Of a DNA stretch of 50,925 bases, positions 24,250-33,667 are shown piece by piece (positions within the stretch are counted from its first letter, which is position 1; every line of letters begins with the position of its first letter). The position numbers and the translations under genes are program-made. Below the pieces are notes generated by a model that saw only the letters and a program-made list of their open reading frames with translations, ran no database searches and was not told where the DNA came from. Source of the stretch: Pseudomonadota bacterium (GTDB lineage Bacteria; Pseudomonadota; Gammaproteobacteria; Burkholderiales; Ferrovaceae). The stretch lies in contig JAJZEH010000076.1 of NCBI GenBank assembly GCA_021805725.1, positions 1 to 50,925 on the forward strand, written 5' to 3'.

Positions 24250-24337
24250 GGGGACAGACCTCAAAATTGGCAGAATTGGGGACAGACCTCAATTTTGAGG
24301 TCTGTCCCCAATTCTGCCAATTTTGAGGTCTGTCCCC
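24250..24337. repeat. 88-nt nested GGGGACAGACC-family palindrome
   Basis: Perfect 43-nt arms at 24250-24292 and 24295-24337 enclose a 2-nt loop. Each arm contains the core GGGGACAGACCTCAA twice, separated by AATTGGCAGAATT. It occupies most of the 139-bp gap between the divergent permease and mmsA genes, and its left edge touches the permease ATG. Confidence 0.95.
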
Positions 24338-24388
24338 GGTTTCTCCTGTAAAATACCCGGTTCTCCCGTTTCTGTGCAGGAATTCGTC

Positions 24389-25894
24389 ATGACAACAGCT
24401 CCCGTTTCCATTGGTCACTACATTCAGGGTCAACCTGTAGCGGGCACCAGCGGCCGCGTTTCCGACGTATTCAACCCGGCCACCGGGCAGGTTTCCGGCC
24501 GGGTTGCGCTGGCCTCGGAGGGCGAGGTGGATCGCGCCGTAGCCGCTGCGCGCGCCGCGTTTCCCGGGTGGGCCGCCACCTCGCCCTTGCGGCGGGCGCG
24601 GGTGATGTTCAGGTTCAAGGAACTGATCGAAAAGCACCACGATGAACTCGCCGCCCTTATCACGGCCGAACATGGCAAGGTGTTTACCGATGCCCATGGC
24701 GAGGTGACGCGCGGGCTCGAGGTGGTGGAATATGCCTGCGGGATTCCCGAGTTGCTCAAGGGGGAGTATACCGAGCAGATTGCCACCGGGGTGGATGGCT
24801 GGACCATGCGCCAGTCCCTGGGGGTGTGTGCCGGGATTACGCCGTTCAATTTTCCGGTGATGGTGCCCCTGTGGATGATCCCCATGGCGCTGGCCTGCGG
24901 CAACAGCTTCATCCTGAAGCCCTCCGAGCGCGATCCATCGCCTAGCCTCCTGCTGGCGCAATTGCTCAAGGAAGCCGGTTTGCCCGACGGCGTATTCAAT
25001 GTGGTGCAGGGCGACAAGACGGCAGTGGATGCACTCCTGCACCACCCCGAAGTGGATGCCATCAGCTTTGTGGGGTCCACGCCGATTGCCCATTACATCT
25101 ACAGCACCGGCACGGCAGAAGGCAAACGCGTGCAGGCCCTGGGCGGCGCCAAAAACCACATGGTGGTGATGCCCGATGCCGATCTCAACCAGACCGTGGA
25201 TGCCCTGATGGGCGCTGCCTACGGCTCTGCTGGGGAACGCTGCATGGCCATTTCCGTGGCCGTGGCGGTGGGCGACGTGGCCGACCGGCTGGTGGAAGCG
25301 CTGGTGCCGCGCGTGAAGGCCCTCAAGGTAACGCAAGGCATGGACCTCGCTGCCGAAATGGGGCCCGTGGTCACCGCGGTGCACCGTGGCAAGATCGTGG
25401 GTTACATTGACGAAGGCGTTGCCGAAGGGGCCCGGTTGCTGGTGGATGGGCGCCACTTGAAGGTGCCTGGCCATGAGGCGGGATTTTTCCTGGGAGGAAC
25501 CTTGTTTGACGAGGTTACACCGGACATGACCATCTATCGCGAAGAGATTTTCGGGCCGGTCCTGTGCGTGGTACGCGTGCCGGATTTTGCCAGCGCTCTG
25601 AAGCTCGTCAACGATCACGAGTACGGCAACGGTACTGCCATCTTTACCCGTGACGGCGGGACGGCGCGCGAATACGTCTCGCGCGTGCGTGTAGGCATGG
25701 TGGGGGTCAACGTGCCCATTCCGGTACCCATGGCGTTTCATAGTTTTGGCGGCTGGAAGCGCAGCCTGTTCGGTGACCACCATGCGCATGGCCCAGAGGG
25801 CATCCGTTTCTACACCCGCCAGAAGGCGGTCACGCAGCGCTGGCCGGCCAGCATCGAGGCAGGCGCGCAGTTTGCCATGCCCACTCACAAATAA
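24389..25894 (+). CDS. mmsA: CoA-acylating methylmalonate-semialdehyde dehydrogenase
   Basis: Oxidises methylmalonate or malonate semialdehyde to propionyl-CoA or acetyl-CoA in valine, beta-alanine or inositol breakdown. The 501-residue product matches the MmsA branch of aldehyde dehydrogenases: [58 protein letters not shown] and the catalytic [12 protein letters not shown]. The ATG at 24389 has AGGA eight bases upstream. The suhB gene follows 14 bases after the stop. Confidence 0.95.
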   Translation: MTTAPVSIGHYIQGQPVAGTSGRVSDVFNPATGQVSGRVALASEGEVDRAVAAARAAFPGWAATSPLRRARVMFRFKELIEKHHDELAALITAEHGKVFTDAHGEVTRGLEVVEYACGIPELLKGEYTEQIATGVDGWTMRQSLGVCAGITPFNFPVMVPLWMIPMALACGNSFILKPSERDPSPSLLLAQLLKEAGLPDGVFNVVQGDKTAVDALLHHPEVDAISFVGSTPIAHYIYSTGTAEGKRVQALGGAKNHMVVMPDADLNQTVDALMGAAYGSAGERCMAISVAVAVGDVADRLVEALVPRVKALKVTQGMDLAAEMGPVVTAVHRGKIVGYIDEGVAEGARLLVDGRHLKVPGHEAGFFLGGTLFDEVTPDMTIYREEIFGPVLCVVRVPDFASALKLVNDHEYGNGTAIFTRDGGTAREYVSRVRVGMVGVNVPIPVPMAFHSFGGWKRSLFGDHHAHGPEGIRFYTRQKAVTQRWPASIEAGAQFAMPTHK

Positions 25895-25908
25895 GGGCCG
25901 CGCACACC

Positions 25909-26685
25909 ATGCATCCCCAGCTCAACATTGCCGTCAAGGCAGCCCGCCGTGCGGGCAGCATCATCAACCGGGCATCGCAGGACATCGAACGCCTGACGAT
26001 TACCAAAAAGGGTCCGGCCGACTTCGTGACGGAAGTGGACCGCCAAGTGGAACAGACCATCATCGGCATCCTGCACGAAGCCTATCCCGATCACGCCTTT
26101 CTGGGCGAGGAGGGGGGCGCCGTGGGCGAATCGGAATATCAGTGGATCATCGACCCCATCGATGGCACCACCAACTTTCTGCATGGCTTCCCCATGTACT
26201 GCACTTCCATCGCCCTCGCCCATAAGGGCATCGTCACCCAGGCCGTCATTTACGATCCGGTGCGCAACGATCTCTTTACCGCGACGCGCGGCAGCGGGGC
26301 CTTTCTCAATGACCGCCGCATGCGCGTGAGCAGCGAGACGCGCATGGAAGACGCACTCATTGGTTCGGGTTTTCCCTACAGCAGCATGGAGCATCAGGAA
26401 CGCTATTTGCGCATGCTGGCAGAGGTGATGCGCAAGACGGCCGGTATTCGCCGACCCGGCTCCGCCGCCCTGGATCTGGCCTATGTGGCTGCCGGTCGCT
26501 ACGACGGTTTCTGGGAAATGGGATTGCAGCCCTGGGACATGGCCGCAGGCACGCTGCTGATCCAGGAAGCCGGCGGCCTTGTCTCCGATCTCGATGGTAA
26601 CGGACAGTTTTTGCAGACGGGACATGTGGTGGCGGGCAACCCGAAAATCTTCGGACAACTGCTGCCCATGGTGGCGCGCGCCTGA
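25909..26685 (+). CDS. suhB: Inositol monophosphatase family protein SuhB
   Basis: A 258-residue magnesium-dependent phosphatase. The signature sites are visible: [35 protein letters not shown] and [20 protein letters not shown]. In proteobacteria SuhB also acts in rRNA antitermination. Its placement before trmJ and cysE is common in betaproteobacteria, so the adjacency to mmsA need not mean inositol breakdown. Confidence 0.94.
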   Translation: MHPQLNIAVKAARRAGSIINRASQDIERLTITKKGPADFVTEVDRQVEQTIIGILHEAYPDHAFLGEEGGAVGESEYQWIIDPIDGTTNFLHGFPMYCTSIALAHKGIVTQAVIYDPVRNDLFTATRGSGAFLNDRRMRVSSETRMEDALIGSGFPYSSMEHQERYLRMLAEVMRKTAGIRRPGSAALDLAYVAAGRYDGFWEMGLQPWDMAAGTLLIQEAGGLVSDLDGNGQFLQTGHVVAGNPKIFGQLLPMVARA

Positions 26686-26705
26686 ACAGGATGTCGTAGA
26701 ACGCC

Positions 26706-27443
26706 ATGCTGGACCGCATTCGCATCGTATTGTGCACCACCACGCACCCCGGCAACATCGGGGCCACGGCACGCGCCATGAAAACCATGGGGCTGTCGCG
26801 CCTGGCGCTCGTCACGCCGCGCTTTTTTCCCCATGAGCAGGCCACCGCCATGGCGTCCGGTGCGGACGACGTGCTGGCCGACGCCAGGGTCTATGCCTCG
26901 CTGCCCGACGCCCTGCAGGGCACGACGCTGGTGGTGGGTATGACGGCGCGTGCGCGCGACCTGTCACATCCCATGCGGCCGGTGCGCGACGTGGCGCTGC
27001 AGGTGGCCGATGAGGTGCAGCAGAAGGAAGGGGAGGTGGCGCTGGTATTTGGCACCGAAATGTCCGGTCTGTCCAATGCAGAACTGGACGCCTGTCAGGT
27101 GCTGGCCAACATTCCTGCACAACCGGGCTTCAGCTCGCTCAACCTCGCGGCCTCCGTACAGATTGCCGCCTACGAGTTGCGCCAGGCCCTGTTGCAGGAT
27201 CGCGGCGCGGTGGGGCGCGATTACCCGCTTGCCTCGCACGAGGAGCTGGAGCGCTTTTACCAGCACCTGGAACGCGTCCTGTACGGCAGCGGCTTTCTCA
27301 GCCCGGCGCAGCCGGGGCGCCTGATGATTCGCCTGCGCCGGCTGTTTTCCCGCGCGCGCGTGGAGCGCGAGGAAGTCAGCATCCTGCGTGGTATCCTGAA
27401 AGCCTTGTATCCGGCCGATGATGGCTCATCGCGCCCACTTTGA
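26706..27443 (+). CDS. trmJ: tRNA (cytidine/uridine-32-2'-O)-methyltransferase TrmJ
   Basis: A SPOUT-fold enzyme that methylates the 2'-OH of residue 32 in tRNA using S-adenosylmethionine. The 245-residue product has IVLCTTTHPGNIGATARAMK, LVFGTEMSGLSNAEL and the knot motif FSSLNLAASVQIAAYEL. The ATG at 26706 is 20 bases after suhB. cysE follows after 12 bases. Confidence 0.95.
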   Translation: MLDRIRIVLCTTTHPGNIGATARAMKTMGLSRLALVTPRFFPHEQATAMASGADDVLADARVYASLPDALQGTTLVVGMTARARDLSHPMRPVRDVALQVADEVQQKEGEVALVFGTEMSGLSNAELDACQVLANIPAQPGFSSLNLAASVQIAAYELRQALLQDRGAVGRDYPLASHEELERFYQHLERVLYGSGFLSPAQPGRLMIRLRRLFSRARVEREEVSILRGILKALYPADDGSSRPL

Positions 27444-27455
27444 AAGGGATCCTTG

Positions 27456-28154
27456 ATGCTGGACCGAATTCGCGAACAGATTGACATCGTTTTTGAACGC
27501 GATCCGGCCGTGCGTAGCCGCTGGGAGGTGATCTCCCTCTACCCGGGCTTTCATGCCGTGCTGATGCACTGGCTGGCCCACTGGTTCTGGCGCAACGGCA
27601 TGAAATGGCTGGGACGATTTACCTCGCAGGTCTCGCGCGGGCTGACCGGCATCGAAATCCATCCTGGCGCCACGCTGGGACGGCGCGTGTTCATCGATCA
27701 TGGCATGGGCGTGGTGATAGGCGAAACCGCCGAAATCGGCGACGATTGCACCCTCTATCAGGGCGTGACGCTGGGCGGCACCTCCTGGAACAAGGGAAAG
27801 CGCCATCCCACGCTGGGTCCCAAAGTCATCGTGGGCGCGGGCGCCAAGATCATCGGGCCGATCTACTTGGGCGAGGGCGCCAAGGTGGGCTCCAACGCCG
27901 TGGTGGTGAAGGCCGTGCCGCCGGGGGCCACCGTCATTGGCATTCCAGGACGCGTGGTAGAGGATGAGCATCACCAGCCGGCCAAGACGGATACGGGATT
28001 TACGGCCTACGGGCCGACGGACGACGACAAGGATCCGCTGGTGCTGGCCGTACAGCAGTTGATGCGCCACAACGAAGCGCTGGAACGGAAAGTGGCTGAA
28101 CTTTCTGAAGGTTTGGCGCATCTTAAGGATAAGACGGACCCCTCGCAGCGTTAA
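27456..28154 (+). CDS. cysE: Serine O-acetyltransferase
   Basis: Makes O-acetylserine from serine and acetyl-CoA, the first step of cysteine synthesis. The 232-residue product is the short CysE form. It begins [18 protein letters not shown] and has a left-handed beta-helix of hexapeptide repeats with the active-site [20 protein letters not shown] and GVTLGGT. The tail is charged and lacks the usual Ile terminus of the E. coli enzyme. ATG 27456 is chosen over the adjacent TTG 27453. The next gene is iscA. Confidence 0.95.
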   Translation: MLDRIREQIDIVFERDPAVRSRWEVISLYPGFHAVLMHWLAHWFWRNGMKWLGRFTSQVSRGLTGIEIHPGATLGRRVFIDHGMGVVIGETAEIGDDCTLYQGVTLGGTSWNKGKRHPTLGPKVIVGAGAKIIGPIYLGEGAKVGSNAVVVKAVPPGATVIGIPGRVVEDEHHQPAKTDTGFTAYGPTDDDKDPLVLAVQQLMRHNEALERKVAELSEGLAHLKDKTDPSQR

Positions 28155-28190
28155 GATGCCGCGGGGGCATCATGGATAGGAGAACGGAAC

Positions 28191-28523
28191 ATGGCCGTGA
28201 CATTGACTTCCGCTGCCGCCCAACAGGTGCGGCAGGCACTTTCCAAACGAGGCAAGGGCGTAGGCCTGCGCGTGGGCGTCAAGCAGTCGGGATGTTCGGG
28301 CCTGGCCTACGTCGTCGATTACGCCGACGAGGCGCTGCCCACCGACAGCCGTTTTGAATCAGAAGGCGTGCTGGTGCTCGTGAATGCCGAACAGCTCCAG
28401 TACCTCGATGGTACCGAGCTGGATTACCGGCGCGAGGGCCTCAATGCCTCCTTCAAATTCAACAACCCCAACGTTGCCGATGCTTGCGGTTGCGGTGAGA
28501 GCTTCACCACGCGTCAGGCGTGA
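28191..28523 (+). CDS. iscA: Iron-sulfur cluster assembly protein IscA
   Basis: An A-type carrier that helps deliver iron-sulfur clusters. The 110-residue product has the three conserved cysteines: Cys35 in KQSGCSGLAY, and Cys99 and Cys101 in DACGCGESF. The ATG at 28191 follows AGGAG. The TGA overlaps the GTG of mfd. The iscR, iscS, iscU genes are not beside it, so the cluster has been split or the gene acts alone (compare ErpA). Confidence 0.93.
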   Translation: MAVTLTSAAAQQVRQALSKRGKGVGLRVGVKQSGCSGLAYVVDYADEALPTDSRFESEGVLVLVNAEQLQYLDGTELDYRREGLNASFKFNNPNVADACGCGESFTTRQA

Positions 28524-31500
28524 GCGCGCCTGCTTTTGAGGCAGGCCTGCGACTGACGGTTGCGCTGCCTGCTGGCTCAGCCGATGCGCTGATGCTGGCG
28601 CGTCTTGCCGAAAACCACCGCCCGCTCGTCATTCTGACCGAAACGGCATGGCAGGCGCAGCGCCTGCTGGAGGAAATCCAGTGGTTTGCGCCGCAGCGCT
28701 CGGTGCATCTGCTGCCCGATTGGGAAACCCTGCCCTACGATCATTTTTCGCCGCACCAGGATCTGGTCTCCGAGCGCCTCTCCACCCTCTGGCAATTTAC
28801 CAGCGGGCAGTGCGACATTGCCCTCGTGCCCGTGGCCACAGCCCTGTACCGCCTGCCACCCATCAGCCATCTCGCAGCGCGCACCTTCCTGATCCGCAAG
28901 GGACAGACCCTCGATCTCGACGGATTCCGCGCCCAGATGACCACCGCGGGCTATGCTCACGTCACCCAGGTGGTCAAGCCGGGGGAATACTGCATACGCG
29001 GGGGGTTGATCGATCTTTTTCCCATGGGCAGTCCAGTGCCGTACCGCATCGACCTCATGGACACCGAAGTGGAAACCCTGCGCACCTTCGATGCCGATAC
29101 CCAGCGCACCCTGTATCCGGTGCCGGAAATCCGCATGCTTCCGGCGCGCGAATTTCCGCTGGATGAAGCGGGACGCGCGCGCTTTCGCGAAAACTTTCGC
29201 GAGCGCTTCGAAGGTGATCCTTCTCGCAACGCGCTGTACCGCGATGTGGGCAATGGGCTCGCTCCCGGCGGCATTGAATACTATCTGCCGCTTTTCTTCG
29301 AAGCGTGCGCCACCCTGTTCGATTATCTGCCGGCGCAGGCAACGATCTGCCTGCATCAGGATGTTGCGGCCGCCATTCAGGCTTTCTGGCAGTCCACCAA
29401 GGCGCGCTGGAACATGTTGAAGGGCGACCGCGCCAATCCGGTGCTGGATCCCAGCGAACTGTTTTTGACGGAAGACCAGTGCTTTGCCGCACTGGCGCGT
29501 TACCCCCAGATGAAACTGTTGGGGAAACCATTGGAAGAACCTCCCAAAGAGCCTTCCCCCTTCCTCTCCTTTGTCACCCGGCCCTTGCCGGCGCTGGAAC
29601 TGGCGCGTCGCGAGCCGCTGCCGATTGCCAGGCTGCAGGACTTCACCATCGGATATTCGGGGCGGGTGCTGCTGGTGGCCGAAAGCCTGGGCCGTCGTGA
29701 AACCATCAGTCAGATGCTGCAGGAGTTTGGCTATCCCGTGGTCCCCGTGGATTCCTGGCAGGGCTTCATGGACAGCGGGGTACCCGTAGCCATTACCGCG
29801 GCGCCGCTGACCATGGGCTTCATCCTGGAGAGCGAGGGCATCGCGGTCGTCACCGAAACCGAGCTCTACAAAACCCAGGTGCGCCAGGCCAGGCGCCGCG
29901 ACAAGTCGGCGCGTAGCAATGCCGACACCCTGCTCAAGGATCTCTCGGAAGTACGCGTGGGCGATCCCGTGGTGCATGTGGACCATGGCATCGGGCGCTT
30001 TCTGGGCCTCGTCAACCTGGATTTTGGCGAAGGGGTCACGGAGTTCCTGCATTTGCAGTATGCCGGCGATGACACGCTCTACGTACCCGTGGCGCAGTTG
30101 CACATGATCGGCCGTTATACCGGCGGCCCCTCGGAGAGCGCGCCGTTGCACAAGCTGGGCAGCGGTCAGTGGGAAAAGGCCAAGCGCCGTGCTGCTGCGC
30201 AGGCGCGCGATACCGCCGCCGAGCTGCTGGACCTGTATGCGCGTCGCGCTGCCCGGGAAGGGTATGCGTTTCCCATCCGCGACAACGATTACGCCGCCTT
30301 CGCCATGGCATTCGATTTCGAGGAAACTCCCGATCAGTCGGCTGCCATCGAGGCCGTGATTGCCGACATGCGTTCCGGAAAGCCCATGGACCGCCTGATT
30401 TGCGGCGACGTGGGCTTTGGCAAAACAGAAGTGGCCATGCGCGCGGCGTTTCTTGCCGTGAATGCCGGCAAGCAGGTGGCGATTCTGGTCCCCACCACCT
30501 TGCTGGCCGAGCAGCATTTCCAGAACTTCAGCGACCGCTTTGCCGAATGGCCGGTGCGCATTGCCGAGCTGTCGCGATTCCGCTCGACCAAGGAGATGGC
30601 GGCCACGGTGGAAGGCCTGCGTTCCGGCAAAACCGATATCGTCATCGGCACCCACAAGCTGGTTTCGGGCTCGGTGGCCTTTGCCAACCTGGGGCTTGTC
30701 ATCATCGACGAGGAGCATCGTTTTGGGGTGCGCCAGAAGGAACGGCTCAAGGCCCTGCGGGCCGAAGTGGACGTGCTGACCCTCACCGCCACCCCCATCC
30801 CGCGCACGCTGGCCCTGTCGCTGGAAGGGTTGCGGGACTTTTCGGTGATTGCCACGGCTCCCCAGAAGCGCCTGTCCATCAAGACCTTCGTGTACCCCCA
30901 GTCGGACAGCATCATTCGCGAAGCCGTACTGCGCGAATTAAAGCGCGGCGGACAGCTGTATTTTCTGTACAACGAGGTGGAAACCATGGACAACATGCGC
31001 GACCACCTCACCCGCCTGCTGCCCGAAGCGCGCATTGCCGTGGTTCACGGCCAGTTGCGGGAACGCGAGCTGGAGCGCGTGATGCGCGAGTTCTACCATC
31101 AGCAGGTCAACATCCTGCTGTGCTCCACCATCATCGAAACCGGCATTGACGTGCCCACCGCCAACACCATCATCATCCATCGTGCCGATCGTTTTGGCCT
31201 CGCGCAGTTGCACCAGTTGCGCGGACGGGTAGGGCGCTCGCACCACCAGGCCTATGCCTACCTGTTGACGCCGCCACCCGATGCCCTCACTTCCGCCGCC
31301 AAAAAGCGGTTGGAGGCCATTCAGATGATGGAAGACTTGGGGTCCGGGTTTTTTCTCGCCATGCAGGATCTCGAGATTCGCGGCGCCGGCGAAGTGCTGG
31401 GCGATTCGCAAAGCGGCGACATTCAGGAGGTGGGTTTCAGCCTCTACACCGACCTGCTCAACCAGGCGGTCAAGGCCTTGAGGCAGGGCAAGACCTGGGA

Positions 31501-31984
31501 TCTGGAAGCGCCGCTTGAGGTGGCCACCGAAATCAACCTGCACGCTCCCGCACTGCTGCCCGTGGATTATTGCGGCGACGTCCAGGAGCGTCTTGTGTTG
31601 TACAAGCGTCTGGCCAACTGCGAAATGGAGGAAGACCTCGAGGCCTTGCGCGAGGAGTTGACCGACCGCTTTGGATTATTGCCCGAGCCCGCCCAGGTGC
31701 TGCTGGAATGCCACCGCCTGCGCCTGACCGGCCATCCGATGGGGATTTGCAAGGTAGACGCCAATGCCGAGCACATCATCATCCAGTTTGCGCGCAACAC
31801 GCCGCTCGAGCCGCAGGACATCATCATGCTGATGCACACCAAGCCGCACTACCGGCTGGCGGGACCGGATCGCCTCAAGGTGTTGCTGAAGGGGGCAACA
31901 CCCATGGAGCGCGCCGCCCAGGTGCGCAGCGTGTTGCGCGAACTGGCCGCAACACGCCACAAGCCGGCAACGATCAAGCCCTGA
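28520..31984 (+). CDS. mfd: Transcription-repair coupling factor Mfd
   Basis: Removes RNA polymerase stalled at DNA lesions and recruits UvrA. The 1154-residue product has the UvrB-like N-terminal module (HLLPDWETLPYDHFSPHQDL), an RNA-polymerase-interacting region around LSEVRVGDPVVHVDHGIGRF, and a RecG-like translocase. Walker A is ICGDVGFGKTEVAMRAAF near residue 633, the DEEH box is near residue 730, and TLTATPIPRTLALSL follows. The C-terminal autoinhibitory domain is complete. The GTG start overlaps the iscA TGA. Its end overlaps the fumarase gene by 11 bases, tail to tail. Confidence 0.97.
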   Translation: MSAPAFEAGLRLTVALPAGSADALMLARLAENHRPLVILTETAWQAQRLLEEIQWFAPQRSVHLLPDWETLPYDHFSPHQDLVSERLSTLWQFTSGQCDIALVPVATALYRLPPISHLAARTFLIRKGQTLDLDGFRAQMTTAGYAHVTQVVKPGEYCIRGGLIDLFPMGSPVPYRIDLMDTEVETLRTFDADTQRTLYPVPEIRMLPAREFPLDEAGRARFRENFRERFEGDPSRNALYRDVGNGLAPGGIEYYLPLFFEACATLFDYLPAQATICLHQDVAAAIQAFWQSTKARWNMLKGDRANPVLDPSELFLTEDQCFAALARYPQMKLLGKPLEEPPKEPSPFLSFVTRPLPALELARREPLPIARLQDFTIGYSGRVLLVAESLGRRETISQMLQEFGYPVVPVDSWQGFMDSGVPVAITAAPLTMGFILESEGIAVVTETELYKTQVRQARRRDKSARSNADTLLKDLSEVRVGDPVVHVDHGIGRFLGLVNLDFGEGVTEFLHLQYAGDDTLYVPVAQLHMIGRYTGGPSESAPLHKLGSGQWEKAKRRAAAQARDTAAELLDLYARRAAREGYAFPIRDNDYAAFAMAFDFEETPDQSAAIEAVIADMRSGKPMDRLICGDVGFGKTEVAMRAAFLAVNAGKQVAILVPTTLLAEQHFQNFSDRFAEWPVRIAELSRFRSTKEMAATVEGLRSGKTDIVIGTHKLVSGSVAFANLGLVIIDEEHRFGVRQKERLKALRAEVDVLTLTATPIPRTLALSLEGLRDFSVIATAPQKRLSIKTFVYPQSDSIIREAVLRELKRGGQLYFLYNEVETMDNMRDHLTRLLPEARIAVVHGQLRERELERVMREFYHQQVNILLCSTIIETGIDVPTANTIIIHRADRFGLAQLHQLRGRVGRSHHQAYAYLLTPPPDALTSAAKKRLEAIQMMEDLGSGFFLAMQDLEIRGAGEVLGDSQSGDIQEVGFSLYTDLLNQAVKALRQGKTWDLEAPLEVATEINLHAPALLPVDYCGDVQERLVLYKRLANCEMEEDLEALREELTDRFGLLPEPAQVLLECHRLRLTGHPMGICKVDANAEHIIIQFARNTPLEPQDIIMLMHTKPHYRLAGPDRLKVLLKGATPMERAAQVRSVLRELAATRHKPATIKP

Positions 31985-33494
31985 CCGGAATTTTGCCGAT
32001 CTTGATGCGCCATTCCGCAGGGCCTGTTTCATGCACGGATTGTCCCTGCGAATCCACCGCCACCGTGACCGGCATGTCCTCCACGTCAAACTCATAAACC
32101 GCTTCCATGCCCATCTCGGGAAATGCCACCACGCGTGACGCGCGAATGGCCTTGGAGACCAGGTAGGCAGCGCCGCCTACGGCAATGAGGTAAACCGAAC
32201 GATGCTTGCGGATGGCTTCAATGGCCACGGGGCCGCGCTCGGCCTTGCCGATCATGCCGAGCAGGCCGGTTTTGTCCAGCATCAACTCGGTGAATTTGTC
32301 CATGCGCGTTGCGGTGGTCGGGCCTGCCGGGCCCACCACTTCGTCGCGGACCGGATCCACCGGGCCCACGTAGTAAATGAAGCGGTTGTGGAAGTCGAGG
32401 CCCTCGGGCAGGGGCTCGCCCCTGGCAAACAGATCGGCAATCTTTTTATGGGCCGCATCCCGGCCAGTCAAGAGCTTGCCGTTGAGCAGCAGGGTCTCGC
32501 CGGGCTTCCAGCTGGCCACCTCGGCGGCATCCACCCGGGCCAGATCCACGCGACGCGCGTTGGGGGAGGCATGCCACGTCACCTGCGGCCAGTCCGCCAG
32601 CGAAGGTGGTGTGAGGCTGACCGGCCCCGAACCATCGAGGACGAAATGGGCGTGGCGGGTGGCAGCGCAATTGGGAATCATGGCCACCGGCAGGGAGGCG
32701 GCGTGGGTGGGATAATCCAGGATCTTGACGTCCAGCACGGTGGAGAGTCCCCCCAGGCCCTGGGCACCAATGCCCAGCGCGTTGACCTTGTCGAACAGCT
32801 CGATGCGCAGTTCCTCGATGCGGTTTTGCGGGCCGCGCGCTTTGAGGGCCGTCATGTCGATGGGGTCCATCAGGGACTCCTTGGCCATCAGCATGGCCTT
32901 TTCGGCGGTGCCGCCAATGCCTAGTCCCAGCATGCCCGGAGGGCACCAGCCGGCACCCATGGTGGGCACGGTCTTGAGAACCCAGTCCACGATGGAATCC
33001 GATGGGTTGAGCATGACGAACTTGGACTTGTTTTCCGAGCCGCCGCCCTTGGCCGCCACCGTCACGTCCACGGTGTCTCCCTGCACCAGCGACATGTGGA
33101 TCACCGCCGGGGTATTGTCCTTGGTGTTGCTGCGTTTGCCTGCCGGGTCGGACAGGATGGAGGCGCGCAGGGGATTGTCGGGGTCGAGGTAGGCGCGTCG
33201 CACCCCCTCGTTGATGACGTCCTCCAGGGTGCGACGGGTGTCAAAGCGCACCCCCATGCCCACCTTGAGGAACACATTGACGATGCCGGTATCCTGGCAG
33301 ATGGGGCGCCGACCTTCGGCACACAGGCGCGAATTGGTGAGGATCTGGGCGATGGCATCGCGTGCGGCAGGGGATTGTTCCTGCTCAAAGGCGGCACCCA
33401 GCGCCTGGATGTAATCTGCCGGATGATAGAAGGAAATGAATTGCAGGCTGTCGGCAATGCTTTGGATGAGATCTTCTTCGCGAATGGTGGTCAC
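31974..33494 (-). CDS. fumA: Class I (iron-sulfur) fumarate hydratase
   Basis: Interconverts fumarate and malate in the TCA cycle. The 506-residue product is a fused class I fumarase with both alpha-like and beta-like parts. The 4Fe-4S ligands are Cys66 (RRPICQDTG), Cys184 (GAGWCPPGMLG) and Cys276 (MIPNCAATRHAH). The C-terminal part has GPAGPTTATRMDKF and PEMGMEAVYEFDVEDMPV. The ATG is at 33494. The enzyme would be oxygen sensitive. The stop lies inside the mfd coding region. Confidence 0.95.
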   Translation of the reverse strand: MTTIREEDLIQSIADSLQFISFYHPADYIQALGAAFEQEQSPAARDAIAQILTNSRLCAEGRRPICQDTGIVNVFLKVGMGVRFDTRRTLEDVINEGVRRAYLDPDNPLRASILSDPAGKRSNTKDNTPAVIHMSLVQGDTVDVTVAAKGGGSENKSKFVMLNPSDSIVDWVLKTVPTMGAGWCPPGMLGLGIGGTAEKAMLMAKESLMDPIDMTALKARGPQNRIEELRIELFDKVNALGIGAQGLGGLSTVLDVKILDYPTHAASLPVAMIPNCAATRHAHFVLDGSGPVSLTPPSLADWPQVTWHASPNARRVDLARVDAAEVASWKPGETLLLNGKLLTGRDAAHKKIADLFARGEPLPEGLDFHNRFIYYVGPVDPVRDEVVGPAGPTTATRMDKFTELMLDKTGLLGMIGKAERGPVAIEAIRKHRSVYLIAVGGAAYLVSKAIRASRVVAFPEMGMEAVYEFDVEDMPVTVAVDSQGQSVHETGPAEWRIKIGKIPVRA

Positions 33495-33596
33495 GGCGGC
33501 TGCTCCAGGGAAAAAAAGTCCAGAATTGAGACTCTACCAGAACGGGCCCGGGTTGCCCTTATGTATGACATAAGAGTGCCGGAGGCACATAGCGGC

Positions 33597-33602
33597 TATA
33601 AT
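33597..33602 (+). promoter_or_regulatory. -10-like TATAAT upstream of acs
   Basis: A perfect TATAAT lies 65 bases before the acs ATG. The matching -35 position (GAGTGC at 33574-33579) is poor, so an activator may be required, or the match may be chance. The 173-bp gap between fumarase and acs contains no gene. Confidence 0.35.
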
Positions 33603-33667
33603 GGCAATTCCTTGCCTGTCTCAAGGGCGGGAAAACTAAAACACGAACAAATTGAGAGGGAGGTTTC

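Noticed and set aside
24389..26685. mmsA next to suhB as an inositol-breakdown pair
   Set aside because: suhB is better explained by its common linkage to trmJ and cysE, and no other inositol gene is present.
28895..28915. A GGGACAGACC sequence inside mfd that resembles the palindrome core
   Set aside because: It has no inverted partner nearby and codes for a stretch expected in Mfd (KGQTLDLDGF), so it is most likely chance.
28577..30718. A 713-residue minus-strand open frame opposite mfd
   Set aside because: It mirrors conserved Mfd codons and is His/Gly-rich in the way GC-rich antisense frames are.
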